A stretch of DNA of 64,000 nucleotides from Diphasiastrum complanatum. Its lineage: Eukaryota; Streptophyta; Lycopodiopsida; Lycopodiales; Lycopodiaceae. Numbering within the stretch: the stretch's first letter is position 1; every line of letters starts with the position of its first letter. The stretch spans positions 19,784 to 83,783 of the forward strand of contig MU832167.1 in the NCBI GenBank assembly GCA_029204225.1. Direction: 5' to 3'. Made by a program: the position numbers and the translations under genes. Of the stretch, positions 12,110-22,660 are shown piece after piece. The notes beneath the pieces were generated by a model. It was not told where the DNA came from. It worked only from the letters and a program-made list of their open reading frames with translations, and did not search any database.

Positions 12110-13330
12110 TGTAGCGCAGGCATCCCAAAGGGAGCCGGGAATCATGACTTAGCTTCCCAGCCTTCAACTCTTGCCATCCAAATCCACTTGACATACAAGT
12201 AGCCAACTCGCCAACAACGATCAGACTTAACCAACTTGAAGTTCCGAAAACCAACATTGAGATCCAACCTGGCGCCATGCCAGATCGGGGGTCCCGACGT
12301 GGGTGACTTCCCTCCAAGCAAGCTGCCCGACATACATCAAACTTAACCAACTTGAAGCTTCGTTACAAATGAGTAACATCCATTCCAAGAAAGCGGTCTG
12401 ACTTACATCAGACTTAACCAACTGAAAGCTTCGTCACGAGCGCTGGAAGCCAACCTGGCGCCACGCCAGACTGGACAGCCATAAACAGGTAACGTCCACC
12501 CAAGCAAGCCATCCAACTCAGCCGACAGGTTAGAGCCCGTTCCCCAAGAGCTTAACCCATTCACGTTCATGCAAGGAACACTCGGAACCACAAGCCGCGA
12601 CAGATATGGAAACAACCAGTTCCTGGACCAAATGGTCTCGACAGCATACCGCTGGCGCCACGGACCGAATGGTCTCGACGGCATATCGTTGGCGTCCCGG
12701 GATATGACCCTCAGTTGTGTGTCAACTTTAAAAATTTGGAAGCGGCCTTACAACTGGCGCTTTTACCGAACACTGAAACCCAGAAGGTAATCAGAGTCAA
12801 TTTGAGGAAAATCCCACTTTATTGATAAATCTGAAGTGTGTGACCGACCCTAGTCTCCAGGGCGCTAGCATGCCAAGGCGAGAGCCATGACAACATTCTA
12901 GCAAGGGAGGCTGAGACTTGGTTGGAGCTCGCCCTGAGTCGCAACCCGCACTCCCCTATAGTATTGGTGTGATTCGGCACCCCCCCTCATACCAAGCACT
13001 CTACCCAAGCTGGTAAAGCACGTTTTTCTCTCTCTAGGATTTTCTCTTTCTAGAAAGTCATTTTCTTTCTCTAGATTTTATTGATCCCCAGGCTTCCTTT
13101 AATCATGCCTAGGTCGTGTGAGGTGATTGCACATCGATCTGAGCTCTCTGGACTCCGCTAGAACCGATCAAAGATTTTCAGCCATAGGAACTTGGCGCCG
13201 GCTGGATTCTAGTCACAGTGGCGCCGCTAGCGGTGCCGGTGCCGGGAGCAGCAGGGGCGCTACTGGCGCCGAGGACATAGCTGGCGCCGATGGCGCCGGA
13301 AGTAAAGCTTGTAAAGGTAGCTTTACAACA
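12110..13330 (-). repeat. 5' LTR of element H
   Basis: On the minus strand the LTR starts TGTTGTAAAGC (13330) and ends GCGCTACA (12110). It is 1221 bp long and matches the reverse complement of 54819-56063 closely. Its first 150 bases are packed with the self-complementary hexamer GGCGCC. The first 25 bases form a potential hairpin (TTGTAAAG-CTAC-CTTTACAA). A polyadenylation-like AATAAA lies in the centre. Its outer flank is GCTAC on the minus strand (13335-13331), the same five bases that follow the partner LTR at 56064-56068. Confidence 0.9.
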
Positions 13331-13492
13331 GTAGCCCTCTAAAAGCATTGGCATGAGAAAAAGGAAGTGCTAATCAATTGGTGAATACTTAACTTTGGCA
13401 TGCAGCAATGGCTTCCTCTCTCAGGATGCTCCTTTCTCTATTGTCAGTGTATTTATAGCAGACATGCTTTAATCTCCTTCATGATTATTTGC

Positions 13493-14324
13493 CTATGAAT
13501 GTGATCACTTGGAATGTCAGAGGGCCAAACTCCCCTATTCTTCGCTCTTTATTTTTTAATTAGCTTTGACTCTTCGCCACTCCAACTTGGTGGTCTCCAA
13601 GAAACCAAACTAAGCGGCTCCTACTTGACGTGCTACTACTCCCTCACCCATGCTACTGGTACCCGTGGAGGTTTGGTGACTCTGGTCATCAGAGATTGGA
13701 AGCTTGCCTCACATTTCTCCCTTCCTGGATGCCGAGCCAATATTTGCACCATCTCTAAATGCGGTTTTGCTTTTAATATCTTCAACATTTATGCTCCCAA
13801 TTCTCCTCACTCCCGTCTAGACCTCTAGAACGATATCTCTCCTCCTAATGCCCAACCCTCAGTGCTAAACTCCCCTATTCATCGCTCTTTACTTTTTAAT
13901 TACCTTTCGACTCTTCGCCACTCCAACTTAGTGATCTACCTCCAAGAAACCAAACTGGGCGGCTTCCTACTTGACATGCTCACCAAATATTTCACCCGGA
14001 ATTTCAACTACTCCCTCACCCCTGCCAATGGTACCCGTGGAGGTTTGGTGACTCTACTCTCCAGAGATTGGAAACTTGCCTCACATTTCTCCCTTCCTGG
14101 ATGTCAAGCCAATATTTGCACCGTCTCTAAATGTTGTTTTACTTTTAATATCTTCAACATTTACGATCCCAATTCTCCTCACTCCCATATAGACCGTATC
14201 TCCTTTGTTGAAAGACAACCCTAGGATTTCTTGATTGATGGTTTTAATTGTTCTAACGTTCTTTCCCTATGCTGCTCCCCTCGCCTTCACACTTGGAATA
14301 ATGGTCGTCCCTGTCGGAAAGTGG
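13493..14324 (+). pseudogene. LINE (non-LTR retrotransposon) endonuclease domain, tandemly duplicated
   Basis: The APE-type endonuclease nicks target DNA for target-primed reverse transcription. The sequence starts with MNVITWNVRG, the usual beginning of the domain in plant LINEs. It then has an LQETK-type motif (GLQETKL in the first copy, YLQETKLGG in the second), GTRGGLVTL, FNIFNIYAPNSP or the equivalent YDPNSP, and near the end DGFNCSN and RLHTWNNGRP. A block of about 350 bp (13527-13830) is repeated at 13861-14180. The second copy is more complete, and stops and frameshifts break the first. The region ends exactly at the LTR of copia L (14325). The reverse-transcriptase part of what may be the same LINE is at 24997-25571. 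Confidence 0.85.
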
Positions 14325-15435
14325 TGTTGTGGAAGATAGGTCTAGCTCGAAAAGAATCGAACTAAAAAAGAAATGAATGAAAATAATTCGAGTGTCTAGA
14401 AAGAAAACTTTTCGTGCATGGCAGAATAAACTATCTTCGTCTTTCCAATGCATGACTATGCCTATCAATTTCAAACGAAACAATAGTGATAGAAATCACG
14501 TTCGAACTTATAGTAACTATCTTTGAAATTGCCAGTACTATAGTGATTACGTAGCCAAACAATTATTGAAAATTATCAGACAAATAATTAGCCGTGAATT
14601 GTTCGCGAATTAGTCGTGAAGAAATACAGAATCGCATACATTCTGAGACGAAAATTGAACGCAATGAAGATAGTATTGATTCAGTATGAAAACATAACAA
14701 AAGTAAATGAGTACAATAAGTTGTGGATTGAAGCCGCGTACTCTATGTTATCTCTGAGCGGCTAAAGTGAAAGTCTGAATTAAGTGGAATGCTGATGAGC
14801 AGTAGCGCAATAGCAATCTCTAAAACAACTCTAAAAATTGAGCTAGAATGCTCAAGGGTGTTCAAGCTCGCAAGCTTGAGAGAGAGTCTAGAGCTAACTA
14901 TTCAAATGCTTGATCATAACGTTCAATGATAAAACTGTATGAATATGAACAACTATTTATACTAAGAAATTAGATCGTCAATTGCCATCGCCAGTTGGCT
15001 GGTGATCAGCTAACATCCATTCGGTCCTTGTCATTGATTGCTAATAAGCGGTGAAATTAGCCATAAACGTTCTGTCTACATATATGAACCAAAACTGTAG
15101 CTCTGCAGAAATGAACTAAAACAGCCATAAGTGACACTGTCGGATTTTTCGCGAAAAATACTAAAAAGGAGACGGTGCCCTTAAATCTCATTTAGGGTTG
15201 TCCCACATTTTGCCAGAGTCATTTCCTTAACATTTGAGGCTCTTTTGAAAAGCGAAAAATGCAACATTGTGATTTTAGACAAAATTTCTGTCAGGCGAAA
15301 AATGCGACACTGTCGTAAACTCCATGTATTTCTGCAAACTGTATAAAAACACGGAAAAATCCGTAGAATTGGATAAACAATGGATGAAGATTAAAACCGA
15401 TTAGTCAATTTGTTGAGAAAGAGAATAATCCAACA
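14325..15435 (-). repeat. 3' LTR of copia L
   Basis: On the minus strand the LTR starts TGTTGGATTATTC (15435) and ends CTTCCACAACA (14325). The 5-base ends TGTTG/CAACA are inverted repeats. It is preceded by the polypurine tract AAGGGGGAG (15444-15436) and a copia RNase H end. Length is 1111 bp. It contains repeated CGAAAAATGCGACA-type segments around 15240-15320 and a TATA-like TATAAATAG near 14955. It interrupts the LINE endonuclease at 14324. Confidence 0.85.
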
Positions 15436-15444
15436 CTCCCCCTT

Positions 15445-15648
15445 AATTTGAATCCTTGAATGCCTTGACCTTCAAACTTAGTTCTACATAGAATCTTTTG
15501 TGTGACTCCAAAATTAATGCTTTAGTAAAAACATTTGCTGTCATATCTTGTATTCTACAGTACTACAATCTGACCTCGTCGTTCAGAACTTTGCTTCTGA
15601 CGAAATGATACTTCAGTTCAATGTGCTTACTCTTGGAATGGAATCTGA
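15445..15648 (-). pseudogene. Copia L: C-terminal RNase H fragment
   Basis: Translation on minus from 15648 reads HSKSKHIELKYHFVRSK, LNDEVRL, an internal stop, then IQDMTANVFTKAL and LKVKAFKDSN, which is the usual copia pol C-terminus next to the polypurine tract. The fragment begins at the residue that follows where the plus-strand fragment at 16486-16632 ends (..SANLRH). The two are adjacent parts of one domain separated by an inversion. Confidence 0.85.
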
Positions 15649-15655
15649 ATCAGGG

Positions 15656-16485
15656 AGCAATTCTACAAACTATCTACCAAATCAGGGAGCAAACCATGAC
15701 AAGATTAAACTACTCAGCAAGAAACAAGAAACAAGAAAACTAGATTCCTAACAGCACTCTAACGGTCCAAGAATTAAGAAACACCCATTTTTTGATGCTT
15801 AGAATGCCCAAGAACAATCAAGAACTGGAATGTAAGAAAATATGCAAGATCTACACCACAATTCCAGCCTATTTAGTTTACTTGAATGCTGATTCCTACA
15901 TTAATCCACAAACAAGAAATGAAATCTAATCCACAACTAAGAGCAAGAGAGTAAGCAAGAAATCTAGTTAATCCACAACACAAAAGAAATCAAAGCATGC
16001 TCATAGAAACTTCACTCAAGAACATTGCCATGAACAAGGAGCTTATCAATCATCAAGAACTCATGGAAGATCTTCTTTATTCACTCAAGAGAACTTGACA
16101 ATACATTCAAAGCTCCCTCACAAGAGAGGGGGGCCCTTAAATAAGCAAGAGGGCTGCCCATGTGAAGCCCAAGTGGCAATTCCACCAAATTAGAAATTAC
16201 ATGTGGAAATTGCCCTTCCACTAGAGGCTCACTCTAAATTATTTAAGGGAGGTCTACATTTATTTAGAAAGCCTAGGAAATATCACTAGCTCCTACAGGT
16301 CGTTCCTTCTCTGGGACACACCATGTAGGATCACATAGATAATTCACTGTCATCCTAGCTAGTAATTCCTCGGCTCTCAGCTTCTTCTACTCTCCTCCTT
16401 TTGAGACCTCCTCGGTCATGGATGAGAGATACTCTGTGTCTTCCGCTTGGCTCGGCATTTGTGGATTCTCTGGAATCCGCTAACA
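15656..16485. repeat. Dispersed repeat R2, copy of R1 at 2840-3650
   Basis: Same orientation and block order as R1: CTTGAATGCTGATTCCTACA, ATCCACAAACAAGAAAT, the AAATAAGCAAGAGGG segment, CTCGGCTCTCA and GAGACCTCCTC. One edge reads CGCTAACA, so on minus the repeat would start TGTTAGCGG, as an LTR might. It lies between the two separated halves of the copia L RNase H. Confidence 0.6.
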
Positions 16486-16632
16486 GATAGCTCTATCTTC
16501 CACTGAATCAGAGTATATCAGATTTGGTTGAGAAACTTACTCTCAGATATCGGTCTGAATCAATATGCTCCGATGACATTATTTTGTGATAATCAAAGTG
16601 CCATCGCTTTATCAGCCAACCTTAGACACTGA
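16486..16632 (+). pseudogene. Copia L: N-terminal part of RNase H, opposite strand to its C-terminus
   Basis: Plus-strand translation gives QIALSSTESEYI, a short deletion, then WLRNLLSDIGLNQYAPM, TLFCDNQSAIALSANLRH. This is the copia RNase H segment that normally runs directly into the SKHIE motif. It stops at 16632. The continuation is found on the other strand from 15648. Confidence 0.85.
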
Positions 16633-17793
16633 CCTATTTGAGCTAGGACTGGTTGCATGGCTTGTTTATGCATGTAGCTGAGTAACGAATCCGTCTCTCC
16701 TCCACTAACAGACTGGGAAATACATGCGCTTCTGTTTGGAAACTATTCTAACAAGAAGACCAGAACCGTAAGTAACAGAAGAATGAACGAAGAAGAGAAA
16801 AGAAGAAGAAAAACCGTGTTCACAGATTTAGTAGAATCTGTGAACATTTGGCGCCATTTCCACAGCTATATAGACACTAAACTATGCAAACATTTTTCGA
16901 TCTGTGCTACAACATCACCGCTCTGAAGTTTCAATACATCGCCTTACCAACCCCGTCACTTTCATCTCAACCGACGCGTAGCTCCACTCTCGACCGAGGC
17001 TTCACGCTCCTGTCCTAGCCGAGATCCATGACTCACGTCTGGACTAGACGAAACCTTGTTTCATTCATCTATTGAAACTAGGCACTCACTCTCGACAGAA
17101 ACAATATCTTGTAAAGTCCAGAGTTAAATTTCATCTGATGCTCATCAATTAGTTCTCACTCGAGCCTTTCTGTTGAAATCTCACCCGGAGCATTTGTTCA
17201 GATCTCGACCGATGCCCTCGCGTCAGATCTCGACCGATGCATAGTCTCAGATCTCAATCATCGAGAACCGTAGCCACCGCATTAGGCTGCATTCAACCGC
17301 TCCAACGCATTCACTTGTATCATCTGTAACAGACTGCATACATCCATTCCAAACGCATTCAACTGCCACAGAACGCACTCACTTCGCACTCAACCGCAAC
17401 TACTGCATTCAACCGCAACCCATCTCCATTCGCCATCAACTGCAACAGACCACAACACAAAGCAATAGACCGCAACACACCGCACTAACTTCAACCTGTC
17501 ATAGACCGCATTCAACCGCAACTACTGCATTCAACCGCAACCCATCTCCATTCGCCATCAACTGCAACAGACCACAACACAAAGCAATAGACCGCAACAC
17601 ACCACACTAACTTCAACCTGTCATAGACCGCATTCAACCGTTCCAACCACATTCACCCACAAACTAGTTGCAATCCAATCATACCCATAGTGGAACCGTA
17701 GCAACCGCATTCCGAACAACGATTCCAATGAGTTAAGTTACCAACGAGTCCAAGAGTCCTATTTCCACAATCCTAAGGTACTCTAAAGTTGTT
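16633..17793 (+). other. Gypsy Q: LTR end, primer-binding site and repeat-rich leader
   Basis: TTTGGCGCCATTTCC (16847-16861) follows ..CTGTGAACA and resembles the primer-binding site of plant Tat/Athila-type gypsy elements (usually TTGGCGCCGTTGCC). The sequence before 16846 would be the end of the 5' LTR, whose start I cannot define. The leader is rich in CGCATTCAACCG-type repeats. A 122-bp unit is duplicated in tandem at 17391-17512 and 17513-17634. Confidence 0.6.
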
Positions 17794-19293
17794 ATGGATC
17801 GTCCCTACGATCCGAATTCCACAGAGGACTATCCACCAGAGATGCCCTTCCCATCCACCGAACAGGCTCGATTTAATCGATATTCCAAGATGAAATCCCA
17901 AGTCCAAGAGCCATCCACCAACCCATTCAACAGATGGAAATCCATGCATTTCAAAGCTCCATATGATCGACCACATTTTCATGCTGCCGAATCTTTACAT
18001 GCACGAGCTCACTTAAACGGAGCTTTTGCAAATAATGTTCCGCATACTGAAAAACGTACTCCAAACTAGATTTACCTAAGTATGACGATAACATTGATCT
18101 TCAAAGGTTTCTTCAAGTCTTTGAGAATGCATGTGATGTCTATGGCAAGACATACGCCATGGTACAGCTCTTCTCGAACCATGATTGATCGAGCACAAGA
18201 ATGGGCTTTTAACCTTGATCGTGAAGATAAGCATGACTGGTCACTCTTGAAGGCGGCATTTATCAAACGATTCAAGCCTTTTCGCTTGATCAAAAGTCCT
18301 TTTGTCAAACTAAGTAACATCAAAATGACAAAAGATGAGAAAGTACGTGACTACATTGAACGATTTAAAAGATTAAAAAGTCAGTTCCAAGAGCAACCTA
18401 CTGAGTTTATGCTCAGAATTTGGTTTCTCGTTGGACTCCCACAATGGATACGACGTGAACTTCGTTCCAATGATGAATACACATCATTGAAACAAGCCAT
18501 GTCTGATGCCATTCGGGAAGAAGATGAAGGATCAGATGTCGATGAGCCATGTGAATGGAGAACACATCGTGTTGTCCAAGAAGCTCAACCAAACGAGGAA
18601 ACACGAGAACAGTTGTGGAAAACACAAATGGAGTTGCTTAACCAGCAACACCAACAATAGATGGAGAAACTCACGAAAGAGTTTCAAAACACTCCTAAGT
18701 CTATCCAGAGTTCGATGCCAGATCAGTTACCCACTGGCCAAATCCACCATATACGAGAGAACACATGGTGCCCTCACTGTCGAGCTGCACACACTGGAAA
18801 TGAGTGCCCTTCATACCAACCGGTCCCAGATACTTCCTTGATCAAATGTGACATCTGTGACTTTATGGTACATACATATCTTTATTGCTATTATAACCCG
18901 AGGAACCAGCCTCAAAACCAGTCAGGAGGACATTATCAACCTCCTCGACAACCGTTTGTTTCACAGAACCACCACACACACTACGATAAACGAGTCACGG
19001 TTGACTCAATAGGCCATGTCAAGCCCGCCAAGATATACGATGATTGGTCATCCACAACATATGATGAATCAAATAGTGTCCCGATCCAACCAAAAGGCCA
19101 CTATAGAAGATCCACGGACATAATCAATTGGGGTCATGCACTAGCCACTGTGGACTGTGCAAATTCCAATCAATGTCGTATCAAAATTACTGCAGCAGAT
19201 GTGGATATTCTCCTATCTTCTATAGACATTGACACACCCATCAATTCACTTATGATGATTGACCCGATTCCTATAGCTTGGTGCCTAGGATAA
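17794..19293 (+). pseudogene. Gypsy Q gag polyprotein, broken
   Basis: Gag forms the particle that packages the element RNA. The reading starts MDRPYDPNSTEDYPPEMP. It continues through LPKYDDNIDLQRFLQVFENA and, after a frameshift near 18180, the retrotransposon-gag core WAFNLDREDKHDWSLLKAAF, DYIERFKRLKSQF, RIWFLVGLPQWIRRELR. Two cysteine clusters follow: CPHCRAAHTGNEC (CX2CX3HX4C, one residue shorter than the standard zinc knuckle) and CDICDFMVHTYLYC (standard CX2CX4HX4C). In-frame stops at 18067, 18658 and 19291 show it is dead. No clear protease DTG motif is visible downstream. Confidence 0.8.
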
Positions 19294-19338
19294 CCTAGCG
19301 TATCTACCGCCCATGTTTCGAAAGAAGGTATTCTTTCC

Positions 19339-21760
19339 ATGGATGATGTAGAAATGACGGATGAACATGTACTCCTCTATCTAGATGCCCAACCTCATCC
19401 GCCAAAATCAATTTCTAAGGAGATCAAGACTCTAGGACCATTGGCTCACGTCCAATTGACATCCAAGGTACCCAACACACAAGCATACAGGCCCAAATCC
19501 AAAGTGTATACATGGGACATGTATCTAGGCGAAGTCTGGAACACAATCGATGATGACATGATAAGTGAGGCAACAACACCGCCCACTCAAAAACCACAAA
19601 AACCTCGGTTACAAAAACATAAAATTATCGATACAAAATTAATTGAGTGTCAAAAACAGATGCGTGAGAAGCTTAAGCAGCCCATTAAGCTCTTGTCTAA
19701 GGAGCCAGAATCCAAACCATCAGACCAAGCTTCCACGTCCGGTAGTGACTCAACAAAGATGATTCCTAAAGTTCCCAAAAACTTTGTGGAACCACCTTTT
19801 GATCTCCCACAAAAATTTAAAGATTTCACACTGGATGACATTGTTATCCAACTACCATAGCCACACCGGGAACCTACACCAAGTTCCAACTCCTTTGAAG
19901 GACCAGCTAAAACGATGTCGTTAAACCTTAAAGATCCTGATGAGGAGATGGATCATCTAGTTCATGTTGGCGCACACATTTCATCTGCACAACTTTCTGA
20001 TCTAGAAACTTTACTTTGCAAATACAGGGATGTATTTGCATGTAACTATACGTAAATGAAAGGAATTCCGCCGAAAGTAGTGGTTCATACGATTCCTTTG
20101 GAAGACAACGCTAAGCCTATTCGGGTTAAACCTTATCGAAGTAACCCTGTCTATCGTGGGAGGATCGATGAGGATATTAATAAATTGCTGGATGCTGGCT
20201 TCATTTATGAAGTTCAACATACTGATTGGGTATCACCCGTTGTGGTTGTCCCCAAGAAAAATGGCAAACTTCATATCTATGCAACGCCCCTTCAACCTTC
20301 CAGAGGGTCATGCAACTGGCCTTCCAAGATTTGTTACATCGGATCGTGGAGATTTATCTCGACGATTTGGGTGTACATTCCTCAACAGCTACACACCTTG
20401 ACGCACTGGAGAAAATCTTCATTCGCTGTCGTAGATTCGGAATTTCACTAAACCTTGATAAATTCCAAATATGGGTCACCCATGGGGTCGTACTCGGGCA
20501 TATAATTTCAAAAAATGGTATTTCTACCAACCCGTCAAAAATCAAGGTTATAGTCAAAATGCCCTTACCTACAACAGTGAAGGAAGTATATGTCTTTCTT
20601 GGTCATACAAATTATTATCGCATCTTTATAATCGACTATGCTAGCAAGGCACGCCTCGTTTATTTAGTTGTGGTAGATCCTCGCTGGACCGAAGAACGAA
20701 TTAAAGCCTTTGAGGAGTTGAAAACTGCCCTTACCACTCTGCTCGCCAGATTATATGAAAGAGTTTCATGTGCATACTGATGCCAGTAAGTATGCCATTG
20801 GAGGTCTTCTTGCACAACCGGACGAGTATGGCAAAGACTTCCCAATATGTTTCTTGAGTAGGCAACTGGTGCCTGCTGAAGTAAACTATACAACCACCGA
20901 ACGAGAAGCATTGGCGATGGTCTATGTTGTACAACAACTAAGACATTATTTATTAGGCCAGACCTTTGCATTCTACACCGACCATCAAGCCCTATTATAT
21001 ATCGTTAATAAATCCTATAAAATGGGACGTACAGCTCGATGGCTGTTGATATTAGAGGAATGTAATTTATGCGTAGTCGTTCGGAAAGGGACCTGACAGT
21101 TCATGGCGGATCACCTTTCCCGACTACCTAATGCTGAAAAAGCAACTACACCAATCAACTATGATCTCCCTGATGCATGCCTTTTTCAGATTGATGCTAC
21201 ACCCTTATGGGCTGAGGAGATCACTCAGTTCCTAACCATAGGCAGACTCAAAGAAGGCTTGAGCATAGCGGCAAAAAATAATTTTTTGCTTAAAGCAGCG
21301 CCCTTTCAGTTAATAGCGGGACAACTTTACAACATGGGCATTGACGGTATAATTCGACGATGTGCTTATGAATCTGAGATATGATCTATCATATCTCAGG
21401 CTCATGAGGGCATTGGTGATGGCCACTTTTCTGCCGAAGCCACAACTAAGATTATCCTTTGAGTAGGACTGTGGTGGCCATCTTTGTTTAAGGACACGTT
21501 TGTTGTCAATAAAATGTGTGATGTATGTCAACGAGCAAAAAATATATACAAAAGCAGACTTCACACCATTGACTCCCATTATATAACACGAAGCCTTCCA
21601 TAAGTGGGGAATTGACTTTGTTGGACCAATCAGTCCAGCAGCAAAACATACACAAGCTCATTACATCCTCATAGCTACAGATTACGCCACGAAGTGGGTT
21701 GAGGCTCGAGCAACGAAGGATGCCAACGCAAAAATTGTCATGCATTTTGATGAGGGCACC
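19339..21760 (+). pseudogene. Gypsy Q pol: reverse transcriptase, RNase H and start of integrase, broken
   Basis: Reverse transcriptase begins after MKGIPPKVVVHTIPL with INKLLDAGFIYEV and DWVSPVVVVPKKNGKL. A deletion of about 200 bp removes the first catalytic block. It resumes at APSTFQRVMQ and the active-site IYLDDLGVHS, then GISLNLDKFQIW and FLGHTNYYRIF. RNase H keeps its acidic residues (HTDASKYAIGG, TTEREALA, FYTDHQALLYI) and ends MADHLSRLPNA. The integrase zinc domain (HEGIGDGHFS .. MCDVCQRAK) and first catalytic Asp (KWGIDFVGPI) are readable. Homology stops near 21748, before the second catalytic Asp. There are many stops and frameshifts. This is a non-chromovirus, Tat/Athila-like gypsy. 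Confidence 0.85.
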
Positions 21761-21824
21761 TCGGTCCCAAAACCAACAAGGATGAAGTAGATGGTGACAC
21801 ATCGATAGTCTGGAAGCAAAGCAC

Positions 21825-22310
21825 ATGAGCGAAAAAAAAAATCTCAGCAAGGTAGGCTCTGGACCGAAAAGAAAAAATCATGCATCTCCGTCACTGCCAC
21901 CACCACCACCGCCACCGCCACCGCCACTGCCACCTCCACCTCCACCTCCACCTCCACCTCCACCTCCACCTCCACCTCCACCTCCAGTTTCTGTCGCAGC
22001 TGGCCCAAGTAGGACCCCAGAGCGTGGCAAGGGTAGGCAAGTCCCTCGTGTAACACCTTGGGCTGGAAAGGAGCTACGTAGGATGCAGCCACCAATTCCT
22101 CGACCGCGTAGGAAGCGCATAATTGCAAAGTGGTTGCAAGATATAAGGAAATATAAAAAATCTGTCAAATTTTTGATACCTAGGGCCCCATTTGTGAGGC
22201 TTGTCAAAGAAGTAATTGATAAATATTCCTTGGGGAATAAGGTTATGGCAACAAAGGCTGTGTCGGCGATCCAGGAGTCTGTGGTTGAGTTTGTCGTTGC
22301 CGACTGCTCC
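21825..22310 (+). pseudogene. CENH3-like histone H3 variant ORF, truncated inside alpha-2
   Basis: CENH3 replaces H3 in centromeric nucleosomes. From about residue 95, after a basic patch RPRRKRIIAK, the ORF reads WLQDIRKYKKSV, KFLIPRAPFVRLVKEV, then a loop of the form KYSLGNKVMATK and AVSAIQESVVEFVVADCS. These align with H3 alpha-N (LREIRKYQKS), alpha-1, loop 1 and alpha-2 (ALQEAAE). LIPxAPFVRLVKE instead of H3 LIRKLPFQRLVRE, and a loop 1 longer by a residue, favour CENH3. The N-tail has no ARTKQTARKS; it is MSEKKNLSKVGSG plus a proline run of about 30. Homology ends near residue 162, where an antisense copia fragment starts. The frame runs on to a stop at 22455 only through that fragment. 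Loop 2, alpha-3 and the C-terminus are missing. It may be a pseudogene or a first coding part cut off by insertion. Confidence 0.65.
21890..21986 (+). repeat. (CCACCN)n hexanucleotide microsatellite coding for proline
   Basis: About 95 bp of CCACCG then CCACCT units, in frame with the histone-like ORF, give an uninterrupted proline tract (residues about 25-54). Length changes in steps of six bases would keep the frame. Confidence 0.95.
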
Positions 22311-22660
22311 ATAACAAATGCAAAAGTCCATAGTAGCTTGAAGATATCTCATGACTCTGACAAGAGCCTTCCAATGTGTTATACCAGGATTAGTCATATA
22401 CTGACTGAGAGAGATGACTGCAAAAGCCATGTCTGGCTTGGTACAGATCATACATAAGAGATCCTATAATAGAATGGTAAGGATACTCACGCATCTGTTG
22501 CTTCTCATGAATTGTTTGGGGACATTGGTCCTTTGATAATTTGAGTCCTGGTTCCATTGGTGAGAGAGCTAACTTGCAATTCATCAGATTATATCTGACG
22601 AACATGTTGTAGATGTGTCTCTGTTGTGTAATGTAGGCCAACTTCTATTTTCTGTCTCTG
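22300..22660 (-). pseudogene. Copia K: C-terminal reverse transcriptase/RNase H fragment
   Basis: The minus frames read ITQQRHIYNMFVRYNLMNC, LSPMEPGLKLSKDQCPQT, YHSIIGSLMY and, after a frameshift, CTKPDMAFAVISLSQYMTNP, GITHWKALVRVMRYLQATMD. This is the segment just before copia RNase H. It abuts protease sequence on its right (22660), so an internal deletion removed integrase and most of reverse transcriptase. On the left it ends against the histone-like ORF near 22310. Confidence 0.85.

Noticed and set aside
11925-12350. 141-codon minus ORF over the H LTR/interior border
   Set aside because: It crosses an LTR boundary and primer-binding site and shows no motif, so it is likely chance in GC-richer DNA.
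13127-13342. Gly-Ala-rich protein ORF
   Set aside because: It is a translation of the GGCGCC cluster in an LTR, and its partner LTR gives a different frame pattern.
17391-17634. Possible centromeric or satellite array
   Set aside because: There are only two units of 122 bp, inside the leader of gypsy Q. Nothing indicates a longer array, despite the nearby CENH3-like ORF.
21844-22312. Gly-rich and Val-Glu-rich OR frames antisense to the histone-like ORF
   Set aside because: They are antisense shadows of the proline-coding microsatellite. The plus-strand frame has histone homology.
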